From Dehalococcoidia bacterium (lineage in GTDB: Bacteria > Chloroflexota > Dehalococcoidia > Lucifugimonadales > UBA3495): a stretch of 64,000 nucleotides of DNA. Positions 33,212 through 41,354 of this stretch are shown here, one piece after another. The notes below the pieces were generated by a model that was given only the letters and a program-made list of their open reading frames with translations, searched no databases and was not told where the DNA came from. Location: NCBI GenBank assembly GCA_021295965.1, contig JAGWBI010000003.1, positions 51,729-115,728 on the forward strand. The letters are read 5' to 3'. Numbering within the stretch: position 1 is the first letter of the stretch; each line of letters starts with the position of its first letter. The translations under genes and the position numbers were made by a program.

Positions 33212-34450
33212 TTACCCTTGAAAACCGACCCGGCCCGACAACAACGCCCGGGCCATCACGAATTTATGTATCTCCGAAGTGCCGCCGCCGATGCGGGCAT
33301 GGCGGAGCATATGGTACCAATGCGCTATGGGCAGGTCTAAGGTCTCGCCAAGGCCGCCGAACACCTGCATGATCTTGTCGATGCTGCGCCAACCCCACTC
33401 GCCGGCCGCGTATTTGACCATCGACGCTTCGACCCGCACATCTTCACCGGCGTCGGCCCGGGCCGCCGTCTCTCGCGCCACCGACCGCAACGCGACGATG
33501 TCCATGTACACGTCGGTCAGCATCCACTGGATCGCCTGCCGGTCCGCGATGGGTCGTCCGTAGGTCACGCGTTGCTGCGACCACTCGATCGCCATCTCCA
33601 GGGCGCGGGTCAATATGCCCAACGCCATCGCGCCGCGCAACAGCCGGTCGTGATGCACCAGCCACTGCTGGCCCAACGTGAACCCGCCACCGACTTCTCC
33701 CAATACCTGGGTTTGCGGCACTCGAACGTTGTCCAGGTGAATATAGTGCTGTTGCGCCTTCGTGGGGACGATCCACACCCGTATCGGCTCGAAGGTTACT
33801 CCTGGCGTGGGGTTGTCGATGATGAACATCGTAATGCCGCCGCGTTGCATCTTCTCCGGGTCCGTGACCGCCTGGACCAGCAGGAAATCCGCGGACGCAG
33901 CGCCCGATATGAACATCTTGGTGCCGTTCAACACCCAGTCGTCGCCGTCCCGAACCGCGCGGGTCTGCATCATCCCGCCGGGATCGGAGCCGGCCTGCGG
34001 TTCGGTTTGGCCGAAGGAGTAATACAGGTCGCCGTTGATGGCAGGGTACAGGTATTTCTCTTCCTGTTCCGGCGTGCAGGCGCCGATCATGAACATCGGC
34101 ACCGGCGATGTAGGCAGGTGCACAATGCTGCGATGCACCTCCTCTTCCAACACCAGATGACCCAGCGCTCCCATCCCGCCGCCGCCGTATTCTTCAGGCA
34201 CGAAAGAAGTATAGATGCCGGTCTGTTGGGAGATATTGTTCAGCCGTCCCCATTGCTCAGAGGACAGCGTGCCCAGGACTCCGGGGACCGTCTCCAAAAC
34301 CCCCCGCGGGGCGCCGTTATCCGGCTCGTCCTCCTGCGGAGGATGCGCCAGGTATTCAGGTTCCAGCGGAACGCACTCGTCGCGCACGATTTGGCGCACC
34401 GTGTTCTTGAGGGCATCCAGTTCCGGAGGCAATCCTATTTCCTGGGTCAT
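33212..34450 (-). CDS. Acyl-CoA dehydrogenase family flavoprotein
   Basis: A 412-residue FAD enzyme with the three-domain acyl-CoA dehydrogenase layout. Visible motifs are YTSFVPEEYGGGGMGALGHL, FGQTEPQAGSDPGGM (FAD/substrate loop), WVLNGTKMFISGA, and QVFGGLGETLDLPIAHWY in the C-terminal helix bundle. The usual catalytic Glu of YEGT is Gly (IGGGTSEIH, about residue 389), so the base must lie elsewhere, as in some IVD/LCAD-like members, or activity differs. GGAG lies 5 bp before the ATG. It heads a seven-gene minus-strand operon. Substrate unknown. Confidence 0.9.
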   Translation of the reverse strand: MTQEIGLPPELDALKNTVRQIVRDECVPLEPEYLAHPPQEDEPDNGAPRGVLETVPGVLGTLSSEQWGRLNNISQQTGIYTSFVPEEYGGGGMGALGHLVLEEEVHRSIVHLPTSPVPMFMIGACTPEQEEKYLYPAINGDLYYSFGQTEPQAGSDPGGMMQTRAVRDGDDWVLNGTKMFISGAASADFLLVQAVTDPEKMQRGGITMFIIDNPTPGVTFEPIRVWIVPTKAQQHYIHLDNVRVPQTQVLGEVGGGFTLGQQWLVHHDRLLRGAMALGILTRALEMAIEWSQQRVTYGRPIADRQAIQWMLTDVYMDIVALRSVARETAARADAGEDVRVEASMVKYAAGEWGWRSIDKIMQVFGGLGETLDLPIAHWYHMLRHARIGGGTSEIHKFVMARALLSGRVGFQG

Positions 34451-34565
34451 GCTTTCTCCACGAGCGTGTAATTGTGGGTGGGTGAAACGGATCCGCGTGC
34501 CTGAACGGGCTAAACGTCTTACCGCGCCGGACCTGGCAAAAGTGGCTCAATTCGGTGCTCCGCGG

Positions 34566-34772
34566 CTAATGGAAGGGGCAAACGTATTTCAATGCCTCCA
34601 GGGCCGGATTGTCGTCGGCGGTGGGCGCCAGCCTAGCCACGTATTCTCCCCCTGCGGCCGGCTGGGGCGCCGATGCCGCTTCAATGACTTCCATCACCGA
34701 GCCGACCGTCCCGAACACGATGGCTGCTGCCAACACGACGAGGATGCCGATGCCGATTGTTTTCCGTTTCAT
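34566..34772 (-). CDS. Small membrane-anchored hypothetical protein
   Basis: A 68-residue frame upstream of the acyl-CoA dehydrogenase. It starts MKRKTIGIGILVVLAAAIVF, a basic end and one hydrophobic helix, then an Ala/Pro-rich outer segment and YVCPFH at the end. GGGGTGG lies 7 bp before the ATG. The composition fits a single-pass membrane peptide. I do not recognise a family. The 532-bp gap (34451-34982) otherwise holds only the selA promoter region. Confidence 0.5.
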   Translation of the reverse strand: MKRKTIGIGILVVLAAAIVFGTVGSVMEVIEAASAPQPAAGGEYVARLAPTADDNPALEALKYVCPFH

Positions 34773-34889
34773 GTCGCTGCCACCCCCACCGTATTAAGGG
34801 TGGAATCGTTTTTCCCATCCCAGGGGCTATCATTCTATAACACCCGACGTAGGCACGCTACGGAACGACGGTACTCCATCGCGCCAACG

Positions 34890-34910
34890 AACACCACCAG
34901 GTGTTAGAAT
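34890..34910 (+). promoter_or_regulatory. Palindrome overlapping an extended -10, upstream of selA
   Basis: AACACC, ACCA, GGTGTT is a perfect 6-4-6 inverted repeat whose last T begins TAGAAT, preceded by TGT (extended -10). It could be an operator. The selA ATG is 72 bp downstream. Confidence 0.4.
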
Positions 34911-34982
34911 GTCCGCCGTGCCGCGTCCGGCAAAGCGCTCGGGAATTCACGCAAATCCGGGGCGATTGATTGACCACTTGTT

Positions 34983-36377
34983 ATGAGCATGCTTGAGTTA
35001 CGAAACCTTCCCAGCGTGGAGCGGGTGTTGAACAGCACCGCCCTGGAATCCGCGGTTCATTCCTTCGGCAGAAATGGTGTAGTCGATCTGACCCGCGAGG
35101 CGCTGACCGCCGCCCGCGGCAAGGTGATGTCGGGAGAACCGGCGCCGACCGCCGAAGACGTCGCCCACCAGGTGTTGAAACTCATCGGCGAGCTCGCCGC
35201 TCCTTCGCCTCGGCCGGTGATCAATGCCACTGGCGTCATCATACATACCAACTTGGGCCGCGCTCCCTTGAGCGAAGCGGCCATGTGGGCCGCTCAGGCG
35301 GCCGCTTTTGGTTATTCCGACCTGGAAATCGACCTGGGGACTGGTCGCCGCGGCTCGCGGCAAGCCCATCTTCAGTCCCTTCTGCGCCGGATAACCGGCG
35401 CTGAGGCTGCTCTGGTGGTCAACAACAACGCTTCCGCATTGTTGTTGGGTCTCTCGGCGCTGGCGGCGGGCCGCGAGGTGGTGGTCGCTCGGGGCGAGGC
35501 GGTGGAAATCGGCGGCGGGTTCCGCATACCCGACGTGTTGCGTCAAAGCGGCTGCACGCTGGTCGATGTTGGTACCACCAACCGCACCTACGTACGGGAC
35601 TACGCCGATGCCATCTCCGATGACACGGCGGCCTTCCTCAAAGCCCACGCCAGCAATTTCCGGATTGAGGGGTTCACCGCCGAGGTGAACGAACGGGATT
35701 TGGCCGACCTTGGCGATGGCGCCGGAATACCGGTGCTCCACGACATCGGCAGCGGCGCGCTGCTACCCACCGAGCGCTACGGCCTGGCCCACGAGCCCAC
35801 CCCCCAGGAAAGCATCGCCGCCGGAGTCGGTTTGGTGTTCTTTTCCGGCGATAAGTTGCTGGGCGGACCACAAGCCGGAATCGTGGTGGGCAAAAGCGAC
35901 TTGGTACAACGCTTGGAACGGCACCCGTTGGCCCGGGCGGTGCGTATCGACAAGATGAGCCTGGCCAGCCTCACCGCTACCCTGGTGCACTATGTGTACG
36001 GCGACGCCGAAACCGAAATACCGGTTTGGCGCATGATCTCTGCCGATCCGGATACGGTTCATGCCAGGGCTCTCTCATGGAGTGACGCCGTCAACAGTGC
36101 GAAAAGCGGGAAAACTTCGGTGTTGCCGTCTCGGGCCGCCATTGGCGGTGGGAGCCTCCCCGGTGAGACTTTGCCGTCGTGGACTCTATCCGTCGCCCCC
36201 CAAAACGGCGCGTCTCCGGAATCGGTGCTAGCCGCCTTGCGCAGCCAGCCGACCCCGGTTATCGCGCGGATTGAGGACGACACCGTCCGGCTGGACCCCA
36301 GAACCGTCCTGCCCGACCAGGACGAGACCGTATTGCGGGCCTTGATTTCTGTAATGGATCAGGCTTCCCTTTCGTGA
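34983..36377 (+). CDS. selA: L-seryl-tRNA(Sec) selenium transferase
   Basis: A 464-residue PLP enzyme that converts Ser-tRNA(Sec) to Sec-tRNA(Sec) with selenophosphate. The N-terminal LRNLPSVERVLNS, PVINATGVIIHTNLGRAPL, NNASALLLGLSALAAGREVVVARGE (described in parts) and VLHDIGSGALLPT are typical. The PLP lysine is Lys291 in FFSGDKLLGGPQAGI. Length equals E. coli SelA. It is first in a plus-strand run through norD. selB, selD and tRNA-Sec are not in the window. This gene shows the organism can make selenocysteine and supports the two UGA-containing redoxins at 21993-23496. Confidence 0.95.
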   Translation: MSMLELRNLPSVERVLNSTALESAVHSFGRNGVVDLTREALTAARGKVMSGEPAPTAEDVAHQVLKLIGELAAPSPRPVINATGVIIHTNLGRAPLSEAAMWAAQAAAFGYSDLEIDLGTGRRGSRQAHLQSLLRRITGAEAALVVNNNASALLLGLSALAAGREVVVARGEAVEIGGGFRIPDVLRQSGCTLVDVGTTNRTYVRDYADAISDDTAAFLKAHASNFRIEGFTAEVNERDLADLGDGAGIPVLHDIGSGALLPTERYGLAHEPTPQESIAAGVGLVFFSGDKLLGGPQAGIVVGKSDLVQRLERHPLARAVRIDKMSLASLTATLVHYVYGDAETEIPVWRMISADPDTVHARALSWSDAVNSAKSGKTSVLPSRAAIGGGSLPGETLPSWTLSVAPQNGASPESVLAALRSQPTPVIARIEDDTVRLDPRTVLPDQDETVLRALISVMDQASLS

Positions 36378-36420
36378 CCAAAAGAACCGAACCACAGCGA
36401 AATAAATATCGAGGTTTAGC

Positions 36421-37176
36421 GTGTCGGACTTCCTGTTGATACACGGTGCGGGTCAGGGCGCTTGGAGTTGGGGCAAAGTTTGGGGGCACATGACTGCTCC
36501 CGCCGAGCATCCCCCGCGTTTGTTCCTGGCCCGGCAGTCCGTTCGCGTCCGCGCCGTCGATCTGCCGGGACACGGTGCGGACGCGGCCAACGACGTTGCG
36601 ATGGTGGACATGTCGGAAAGCGTCCAGACCGTTGCTCGCGTTGCGGAACAGGAAGACTTTCGGGATTTCACCTTGGTCGGACACGAACTGGGAGGTACCG
36701 TGGCATTGCTGGCGGCCCCTGAACTGTCGATCAAACCAAAGCGCATAATCCTTGTTGGCGGCATAGTCCCGGGCAACGGCCGACCGCCGGCCTCGGTATA
36801 TCCGGCGCCCGTCGGGGCATTGATCCGTTTGTGCCGTACCCTCAGCGCCTTTTCAGGTAGAGACATTCCGGTGCCCATCGGCGCGATCAACCGGTACTGG
36901 TGCCGGGGATTGGACAATATGCAGCAGGCGCAAACCATCGGTCACTTCGGACCCTTGCCGTTGCGAATGTTAACTCATCCGGTATCGCTGGACCTGGGTA
37001 ACCTGCCGTGCCCGGTCACCTACGTGGTCCTGGGTAACGACCGCCTCATCACTCCGTCGCGCCAACGTGCAATGGCCGCCCGCATCCCCAACGCGACCGC
37101 AGTTGAACTGGACGCCGCGCACCAGGTCGCCGTGCAGCGCCCGCGCGAACTGGCCGAAACGCTCCTCGCAGCGTGA
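36421..37176 (+). CDS. Alpha/beta hydrolase-fold protein with Glu in the nucleophile position
   Basis: A 251-residue protein resembling the esterase/hydroxynitrile lyase (MES/AbH) group: FLLIHGAGQGAWSWGKVWGH at the N-terminus, AVDLPGHGAD, a cap, and the acid/His positions in VVLGNDRLITPS and LDAAHQVAVQRPRELAE. The nucleophile elbow reads GHELGG, so Glu89 replaces the Ser of GHSxGG. Normal serine-esterase chemistry is therefore unlikely. The start is GTG, with GAGG 8 bp upstream. It lies 43 bp after selA. The role is unknown. Confidence 0.85.
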   Translation: MSDFLLIHGAGQGAWSWGKVWGHMTAPAEHPPRLFLARQSVRVRAVDLPGHGADAANDVAMVDMSESVQTVARVAEQEDFRDFTLVGHELGGTVALLAAPELSIKPKRIILVGGIVPGNGRPPASVYPAPVGALIRLCRTLSAFSGRDIPVPIGAINRYWCRGLDNMQQAQTIGHFGPLPLRMLTHPVSLDLGNLPCPVTYVVLGNDRLITPSRQRAMAARIPNATAVELDAAHQVAVQRPRELAETLLAA

Positions 37177-37186
37177 AATACTACCC

Positions 37187-38416
37187 ATGACGGGCGAATC
37201 TCTCGTCGCTGATCTGCACATCCACTCCCCGTACGCCTTCGCGTGCAGTAAGCAACTGACCCTGGACAATTTGGCGGTTTGGGCCCGGCGTAAAGGCATC
37301 AGCCTCCTCGCCACCGGAGATTTCACCCATCCGGCCTGGTTTGCCAACCTCCAGTCCAGCCTCACCCCGGATCAGGACGGGCTGTACCGCTACGGCGATG
37401 CGAGATTCGTACCGGGCACCGAGATCAGCTGCGTGTATCGGCAAGGCGGTCGGGTCCGCCGGATTCACATGCTGGTGTTGCTGCCGACGTTGGAAGCGGC
37501 GGCGATCTTCACCCAACAACTGGATCGACACGGCAAATTGGAAAGTGACGGCCGCCCCACAGTGCGCTTGTCGGCCCGTGACCTCACGGCGCTCGCGCTG
37601 GACATCGCGCAGGAGGCGTGCGTGATACCGGCCCACGTGTGGACGCCCTGGTATGGTCTGTATGGGTCTAAAGGGGGATTCGACAGTTTGGATGAATGTT
37701 TCGGCGACCTGTCGCCGCATATCACCGCCGTAGAGAGCGGCCTGTCCTCCGACCCGGCAATGAACCGTGCCGTCCGCGAGCTCGACCACCGTGCCGTCCT
37801 CTCATTCTCGGATGCCCACTCATTGGGACGCCTGGGCCGCGAAGCCACCGCCCTTTACGCCCCGTTGTCGTGGCAAGGCGTTTCCGACGCCCTGCGCAAC
37901 GGTTCAGTCGCATACACGATTGAGTTCTATCCGGAAGAAGGAAAATATCACTACAGCGGACATCGAAAATGCGGCATTGCCCTTGGCTCGCATGAGTTGG
38001 AACAGCAGGGCACGCAGTGTCCGGTTTGCGGTAAATCGCTGACCTTGGGCGTCCTGCATCGCGTGACCAGGCTTTCCGGCAACCAATTGCGGCACAATCC
38101 GGAACCGGACGAAGCCGGCTTTATCAGTATTGATGGCGATTATCCGCCGTTCGCCCGTCTCATACCCTTGCAGGAGATCATCGCCGGTGTCCTGGGGGTC
38201 GGCGTCAACACACGCGCCGTGTCGCGGCAATACACTTCGATCACCGACTCCCTCGGCAGCGAACTGAACGCTCTGTTGTGGACCGGCGACGACGACCTGT
38301 TGGCGGCCGCCGGCGAACCAATCGCCCAGGCCATCCTGAAATCTCGACGCGGTCAGGTGTCCATATCGCCCGGATACGATGGCCAATACGGTTCGGTGTC
38401 TCTGTCCCGTGATTGA
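37187..38416 (+). CDS. Endonuclease Q-like PHP-domain protein
   Basis: A 409-residue protein of the EndoQ/TIGR00375 family. The N-terminal PHP metallo-domain shows DLHIHSPYAFACSKQLTLDN, ATGDFTHPAW, IPAHVWTPWYGLYGSKGGFD and SFSDAHSLGRLG, giving many metal ligands. A zinc-finger-like CPVCG follows (GTQCPVCGKSLTLGV), with HRKCGIA nearby, then a helical part. EndoQ nicks DNA next to deaminated bases (uracil, hypoxanthine). The start ATG (MTGESLVADLHIHS) lies 10 bp after the hydrolase stop. The longer frame from 37067 is antisense-like and overlaps that gene. Confidence 0.85.
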   Translation: MTGESLVADLHIHSPYAFACSKQLTLDNLAVWARRKGISLLATGDFTHPAWFANLQSSLTPDQDGLYRYGDARFVPGTEISCVYRQGGRVRRIHMLVLLPTLEAAAIFTQQLDRHGKLESDGRPTVRLSARDLTALALDIAQEACVIPAHVWTPWYGLYGSKGGFDSLDECFGDLSPHITAVESGLSSDPAMNRAVRELDHRAVLSFSDAHSLGRLGREATALYAPLSWQGVSDALRNGSVAYTIEFYPEEGKYHYSGHRKCGIALGSHELEQQGTQCPVCGKSLTLGVLHRVTRLSGNQLRHNPEPDEAGFISIDGDYPPFARLIPLQEIIAGVLGVGVNTRAVSRQYTSITDSLGSELNALLWTGDDDLLAAAGEPIAQAILKSRRGQVSISPGYDGQYGSVSLSRD

Positions 38417-38488
38417 TTCGCGAGCGAACCCATGCACCTGATTATGCTCTTTGCTAAAATGGCGCGAAAGTCCACAGGTCGGGCAGAT

Positions 38489-39139
38489 ATGGAAGTTGCG
38501 TTGCGCCGGATGCGGGCCGACGACATCCCGCAGGTCATCGAAATCGAGAAAGAGGCCTTCTCCACGGGCTGGGTGGGCACGCCCTTTCGCCGTGAGTTGA
38601 ACAGTCGCCACACTCGCTTCCTAGTCGCCTATCGTACTGACGTGACCGATAACGCCGCGACCTCGACAGAGGAACTGCCTTCGGGTCCTGCGGACGCTCC
38701 CCTGTGGGCGAGGATGTTGACGGGCGTCAAATCGGCATTGGGCATGGGAGAAAGCGCCGCCACCGACAACCTGGCCGGATACGTTGGCATCTGGCTGCAG
38801 GGAGATCAGGCGCATATTACCGAAATAGCCGTGAGAGAGGCTCTGCGCGGTCGAGGCATCGGTGAACTGTTGATCATTGGGACGCTGCGCGTCGCCTACG
38901 AGCAGGGACTGGAAGAGGTTACTTTGGAAGCTCGGGTTTCCAACTTTGTAGCCCAACGGCTGTACGACAAATATGGTTTCAACGAAGCCGGCATCCGCAA
39001 AAACTATTACGCTGATAACAGAGAAGACGCCGTCATAATGACGACCGACCCGATACACACCGGGGCCTACCGGGAGAAATTCCAGGTCCTCCAGGAACGT
39101 TTCCTGGAACGCTACGGCGAGGTGCAAATTGAACTGTAG
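38489..39139 (+). CDS. rimI: GNAT N-acetyltransferase, RimI-like
   Basis: A 216-residue GNAT protein of the ribosomal-protein-alanine acetyltransferase type. It shows LRRMRADDIPQVIEIEKEAF, the acetyl-CoA loop REALRGRGIGELLI, and ARVSNFVAQRLYDKYGFNEAGIRKNYY. Between the first and second halves there is a ~45-residue insertion (about 50-92, NAATSTEELPSGPADAP and on) not found in ordinary ~150-residue RimI. The ATG at 38489 is preferred because a TGCTAAAAT -10-like box lies 29 bp upstream; 38432 is an alternative. The target could be S18 or another protein N-terminus. Confidence 0.85.
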   Translation: MEVALRRMRADDIPQVIEIEKEAFSTGWVGTPFRRELNSRHTRFLVAYRTDVTDNAATSTEELPSGPADAPLWARMLTGVKSALGMGESAATDNLAGYVGIWLQGDQAHITEIAVREALRGRGIGELLIIGTLRVAYEQGLEEVTLEARVSNFVAQRLYDKYGFNEAGIRKNYYADNREDAVIMTTDPIHTGAYREKFQVLQERFLERYGEVQIEL

Positions 39140-39161
39140 CCGGCTGCTGCCCGGCGATGCG

Positions 39162-39194
39162 TTGGTTGACCAAACCAATACGCCTTGTTAGAAT
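39162..39194 (+). promoter_or_regulatory. Promoter for coaE-norQ-nudix-norD, overlapped by a palindrome
   Basis: TTGACC and TAGAAT with 17 bp spacing, ending 28 bp before the coaE ATG. TTGGTT, GACCA, AACCAA (39162-39178) is an inverted repeat covering the -35, which suggests a repressor site. Confidence 0.55.
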
Positions 39195-39222
39195 GCCCGG
39201 CAGTCTTATCTTTTGGGCGGCT

Positions 39223-39822
39223 ATGCTTACAATCGGACTCACGGGTGGTATTGGCAGCGGCAAAAGCGTCGTCGCCGACCTGTTGCGCGAACAGGGGGCA
39301 ACGATAATCGACGCAGACCGGCTGGGCCACGAAGCGTACACTCCGAATTCCGAAGCTTGGATCCAAGTTGTCGCGGCTTTCGGAGAAGGCATACTGACCG
39401 CGGAGGGAGAGATAGACCGGCGAAAATTGGGAGCGATAGTCTTCTCCGACCCTGCCCAACTCGAGCGACTGAACGGCATCATGCACCCGTTGATGGCCGG
39501 TATGGTACAACAGCGAAAAGTCCAGTTGTCCGAAGCAAGCGTAGCTGTCGCAGTAGTCGAGGCCGCCGTACTTTTCGAAGCCGGTTGGGAAACTTTAGTC
39601 GACGAGGTCTGGACCACCGTCGCCCCGGATGATGTCGTAATTGAACGCCTCCGGCAACGGAATGGACTGAGCGCCCAAGAGGCTAGCAAACGCATCAACT
39701 CACAGATGTCGTCCGAGGACCGCATTCGACGTTCCGACGTGGTGATCGAAAACGCGTCAGACCTGGTCGCTCTGCAACACCAGGTAAAGGCTTTGTGGGA
39801 GACTCGAGTAAAGGAAAGGTAA
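39223..39822 (+). CDS. coaE: Dephospho-CoA kinase
   Basis: A 199-residue P-loop kinase that phosphorylates dephospho-CoA, the last step of CoA synthesis. P-loop is GLTGGIGSGKS (residues 6-16). Further motifs: IIDADRLGHEAY, FSDPAQLERLNGIMHPLM, VVEAAVLFEAGW, and RINSQMSSEDRIRRSDVVIEN. The ATG giving MLTIGLTGG is the family start; the frame upstream lacks similarity. The gene has its own promoter and lies 9 bp before the norQ-like gene. Confidence 0.95.
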   Translation: MLTIGLTGGIGSGKSVVADLLREQGATIIDADRLGHEAYTPNSEAWIQVVAAFGEGILTAEGEIDRRKLGAIVFSDPAQLERLNGIMHPLMAGMVQQRKVQLSEASVAVAVVEAAVLFEAGWETLVDEVWTTVAPDDVVIERLRQRNGLSAQEASKRINSQMSSEDRIRRSDVVIENASDLVALQHQVKALWETRVKER

Positions 39823-39831
39823 ATCAAGGCA

Positions 39832-40743
39832 ATGGTTGAAGCAAACATCGAAATGATGGACGACGAACCCAGTTTCAAAGAGTTCGCCATCGAAGAATTT
39901 CTGGTCCGCAGCGAACCCTATTATCGCGCGGTCGGGGACGAACTTGAGTTGTTCGAGGCTGCGTACGAACAGCACATCCCGGTCCTCCTGAAGGGTCCGA
40001 CCGGTTGCGGCAAGACCCGGTTCGTCGAGTACATGGCTTGGAAACTCGGGCGTCCCCTTACCGCCGTGCGCAACGAGGGGGGGCAGGATATGCGGGAAGG
40101 CGAAGTCCGCGTCCCGTTGGTGACCATTGCCTGCCACGAAGACCTGACCGCCAGTGACCTGGTGGGTCGTTACCTGTTGGATGCCCAGGGCACCCGCTGG
40201 ATCGACGGTCCCATGACCCGCGCCGTCAAAGCCGGGGCTATCCTGTATCTCGACGAAGTCGTGGAAGCCCGCAAGGACACCACCGTCCTGATCCACCCGC
40301 TCACCGACCACCGCCGGATCCTCCCGGTCGAAAAAACCGGCAACATCATCGAGGCCGATGACCGTTTCCTGCTGTGCATCTCCTACAACCCCCACTACCA
40401 GAGCGCTCTCAAGGATCTGAAACACAGCACCCGGCAGCGGTTCATTTCCATCGAGTTCGACTACCCGCCCGTGGATGTCGAAGCAGAAATCGTAGCCAAG
40501 GAAAGCGGTTGCTCCGATGAGGAGGCCCATGCTTTGGCCCGCCTGGGCGACAAGATTCGCAATCTCCGCGAGCATGGACTGGCCGAAGGCGCCAGCACCA
40601 GGCTGCTCATCTACGCCGGACGCTTGATGCGGCAGGGCATTCCGGCTCGGCGAGCCTGCCAGGTAGCGATCGTGTGGACGCTCAGCGACGAAACGGAACT
40701 GCAGCGGAGCATCGAAGAGGTGGTGTACTCGATCTTTGAGTAG
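39832..40743 (+). CDS. AAA+ ATPase of the NorQ/CbbQ (MoxR) family
   Basis: A 303-residue AAA+ ATPase. Walker A is GPTGCGKT (about residues 55-62) in [20 protein letters not shown]; Walker B is [14 protein letters not shown]; sensor-type [21 protein letters not shown] follows. Sequence resembles CbbQ/NirQ/NorQ proteins, which work with VWA partners (CbbO/NorD) to remodel or insert metal into rubisco or NO reductase. Here the partner is the NorD-like gene two positions downstream, but no rubisco or nor genes occur in the window. The client is unknown. Confidence 0.9.
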   Translation: MVEANIEMMDDEPSFKEFAIEEFLVRSEPYYRAVGDELELFEAAYEQHIPVLLKGPTGCGKTRFVEYMAWKLGRPLTAVRNEGGQDMREGEVRVPLVTIACHEDLTASDLVGRYLLDAQGTRWIDGPMTRAVKAGAILYLDEVVEARKDTTVLIHPLTDHRRILPVEKTGNIIEADDRFLLCISYNPHYQSALKDLKHSTRQRFISIEFDYPPVDVEAEIVAKESGCSDEEAHALARLGDKIRNLREHGLAEGASTRLLIYAGRLMRQGIPARRACQVAIVWTLSDETELQRSIEEVVYSIFE

Positions 40744-40757
40744 CCTTTGGAGACTGC

Positions 40758-41354
40758 ATGGTTGAGCTTACCCTTGACCTGATCAAGGACACCCTGGCGC
40801 ATCGCGAAAGGGTTACTGCCGCCGCTGAGGGATTGATGCCGGCGGCAGTAATGTTATTACTGTATCCCAAAGACGGCGAGTTCTGCGTTCTGCTGAACAA
40901 GCGGTCCATGACCGTCGAGCACCACAAGGGAGAAATGTCTTTCCCGGGAGGTGCCAGGGATCCCGAAGACGCCGATTTTGAAGACACCGCCCTGCGCGAG
41001 ACTGAAGAGGAAATGGGGATCACCCGGGATGACATAACCATCTTGGGCCGCTTGGACGACAACGTAACGCGTTCCAACTTCCTCGTGAAAGTCTTCGTGG
41101 GGACCATTCCGTACCCTTATGAGTTCAATCCGAGTTCCCATGAAATCGCCGAAGTGGTAGAGATACCGCTGAACGTACTACGCGACAGTGCTACAATCCG
41201 ATGGGACTCCAGAATTGAAGATGGCGAACGAGTGGCCGTGCGCTCATATGGCTACCAACACCACTTGGTGTACGGCGCCACCGCTAAAATCCTTGACCAG
41301 TTCCTCGACATCATCGAGGAAGGGCTGACAAAGGAGGACACGAGCCTTGACTAA
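40758..41354 (+). CDS. Nudix hydrolase, CoA pyrophosphatase-like
   Basis: A 198-residue Nudix enzyme. The Nudix box reads GGARDPEDADFEDTALRETE followed by EEMGI, and the upstream VLLNKRSMTVEHHKGEMSFPGG fits the CoA pyrophosphatase (NudL) subgroup, which has the upstream LxxRxxxxxxHxGxxxFPGG pattern. It would split CoA derivatives to 4'-phosphopantetheine and 3',5'-ADP. Its position near coaE may link it to CoA balance. Its end overlaps the norD start by 8 bp, so it sits between the ATPase and the VWA partner. Confidence 0.9.
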   Translation: MVELTLDLIKDTLAHRERVTAAAEGLMPAAVMLLLYPKDGEFCVLLNKRSMTVEHHKGEMSFPGGARDPEDADFEDTALRETEEEMGITRDDITILGRLDDNVTRSNFLVKVFVGTIPYPYEFNPSSHEIAEVVEIPLNVLRDSATIRWDSRIEDGERVAVRSYGYQHHLVYGATAKILDQFLDIIEEGLTKEDTSLD

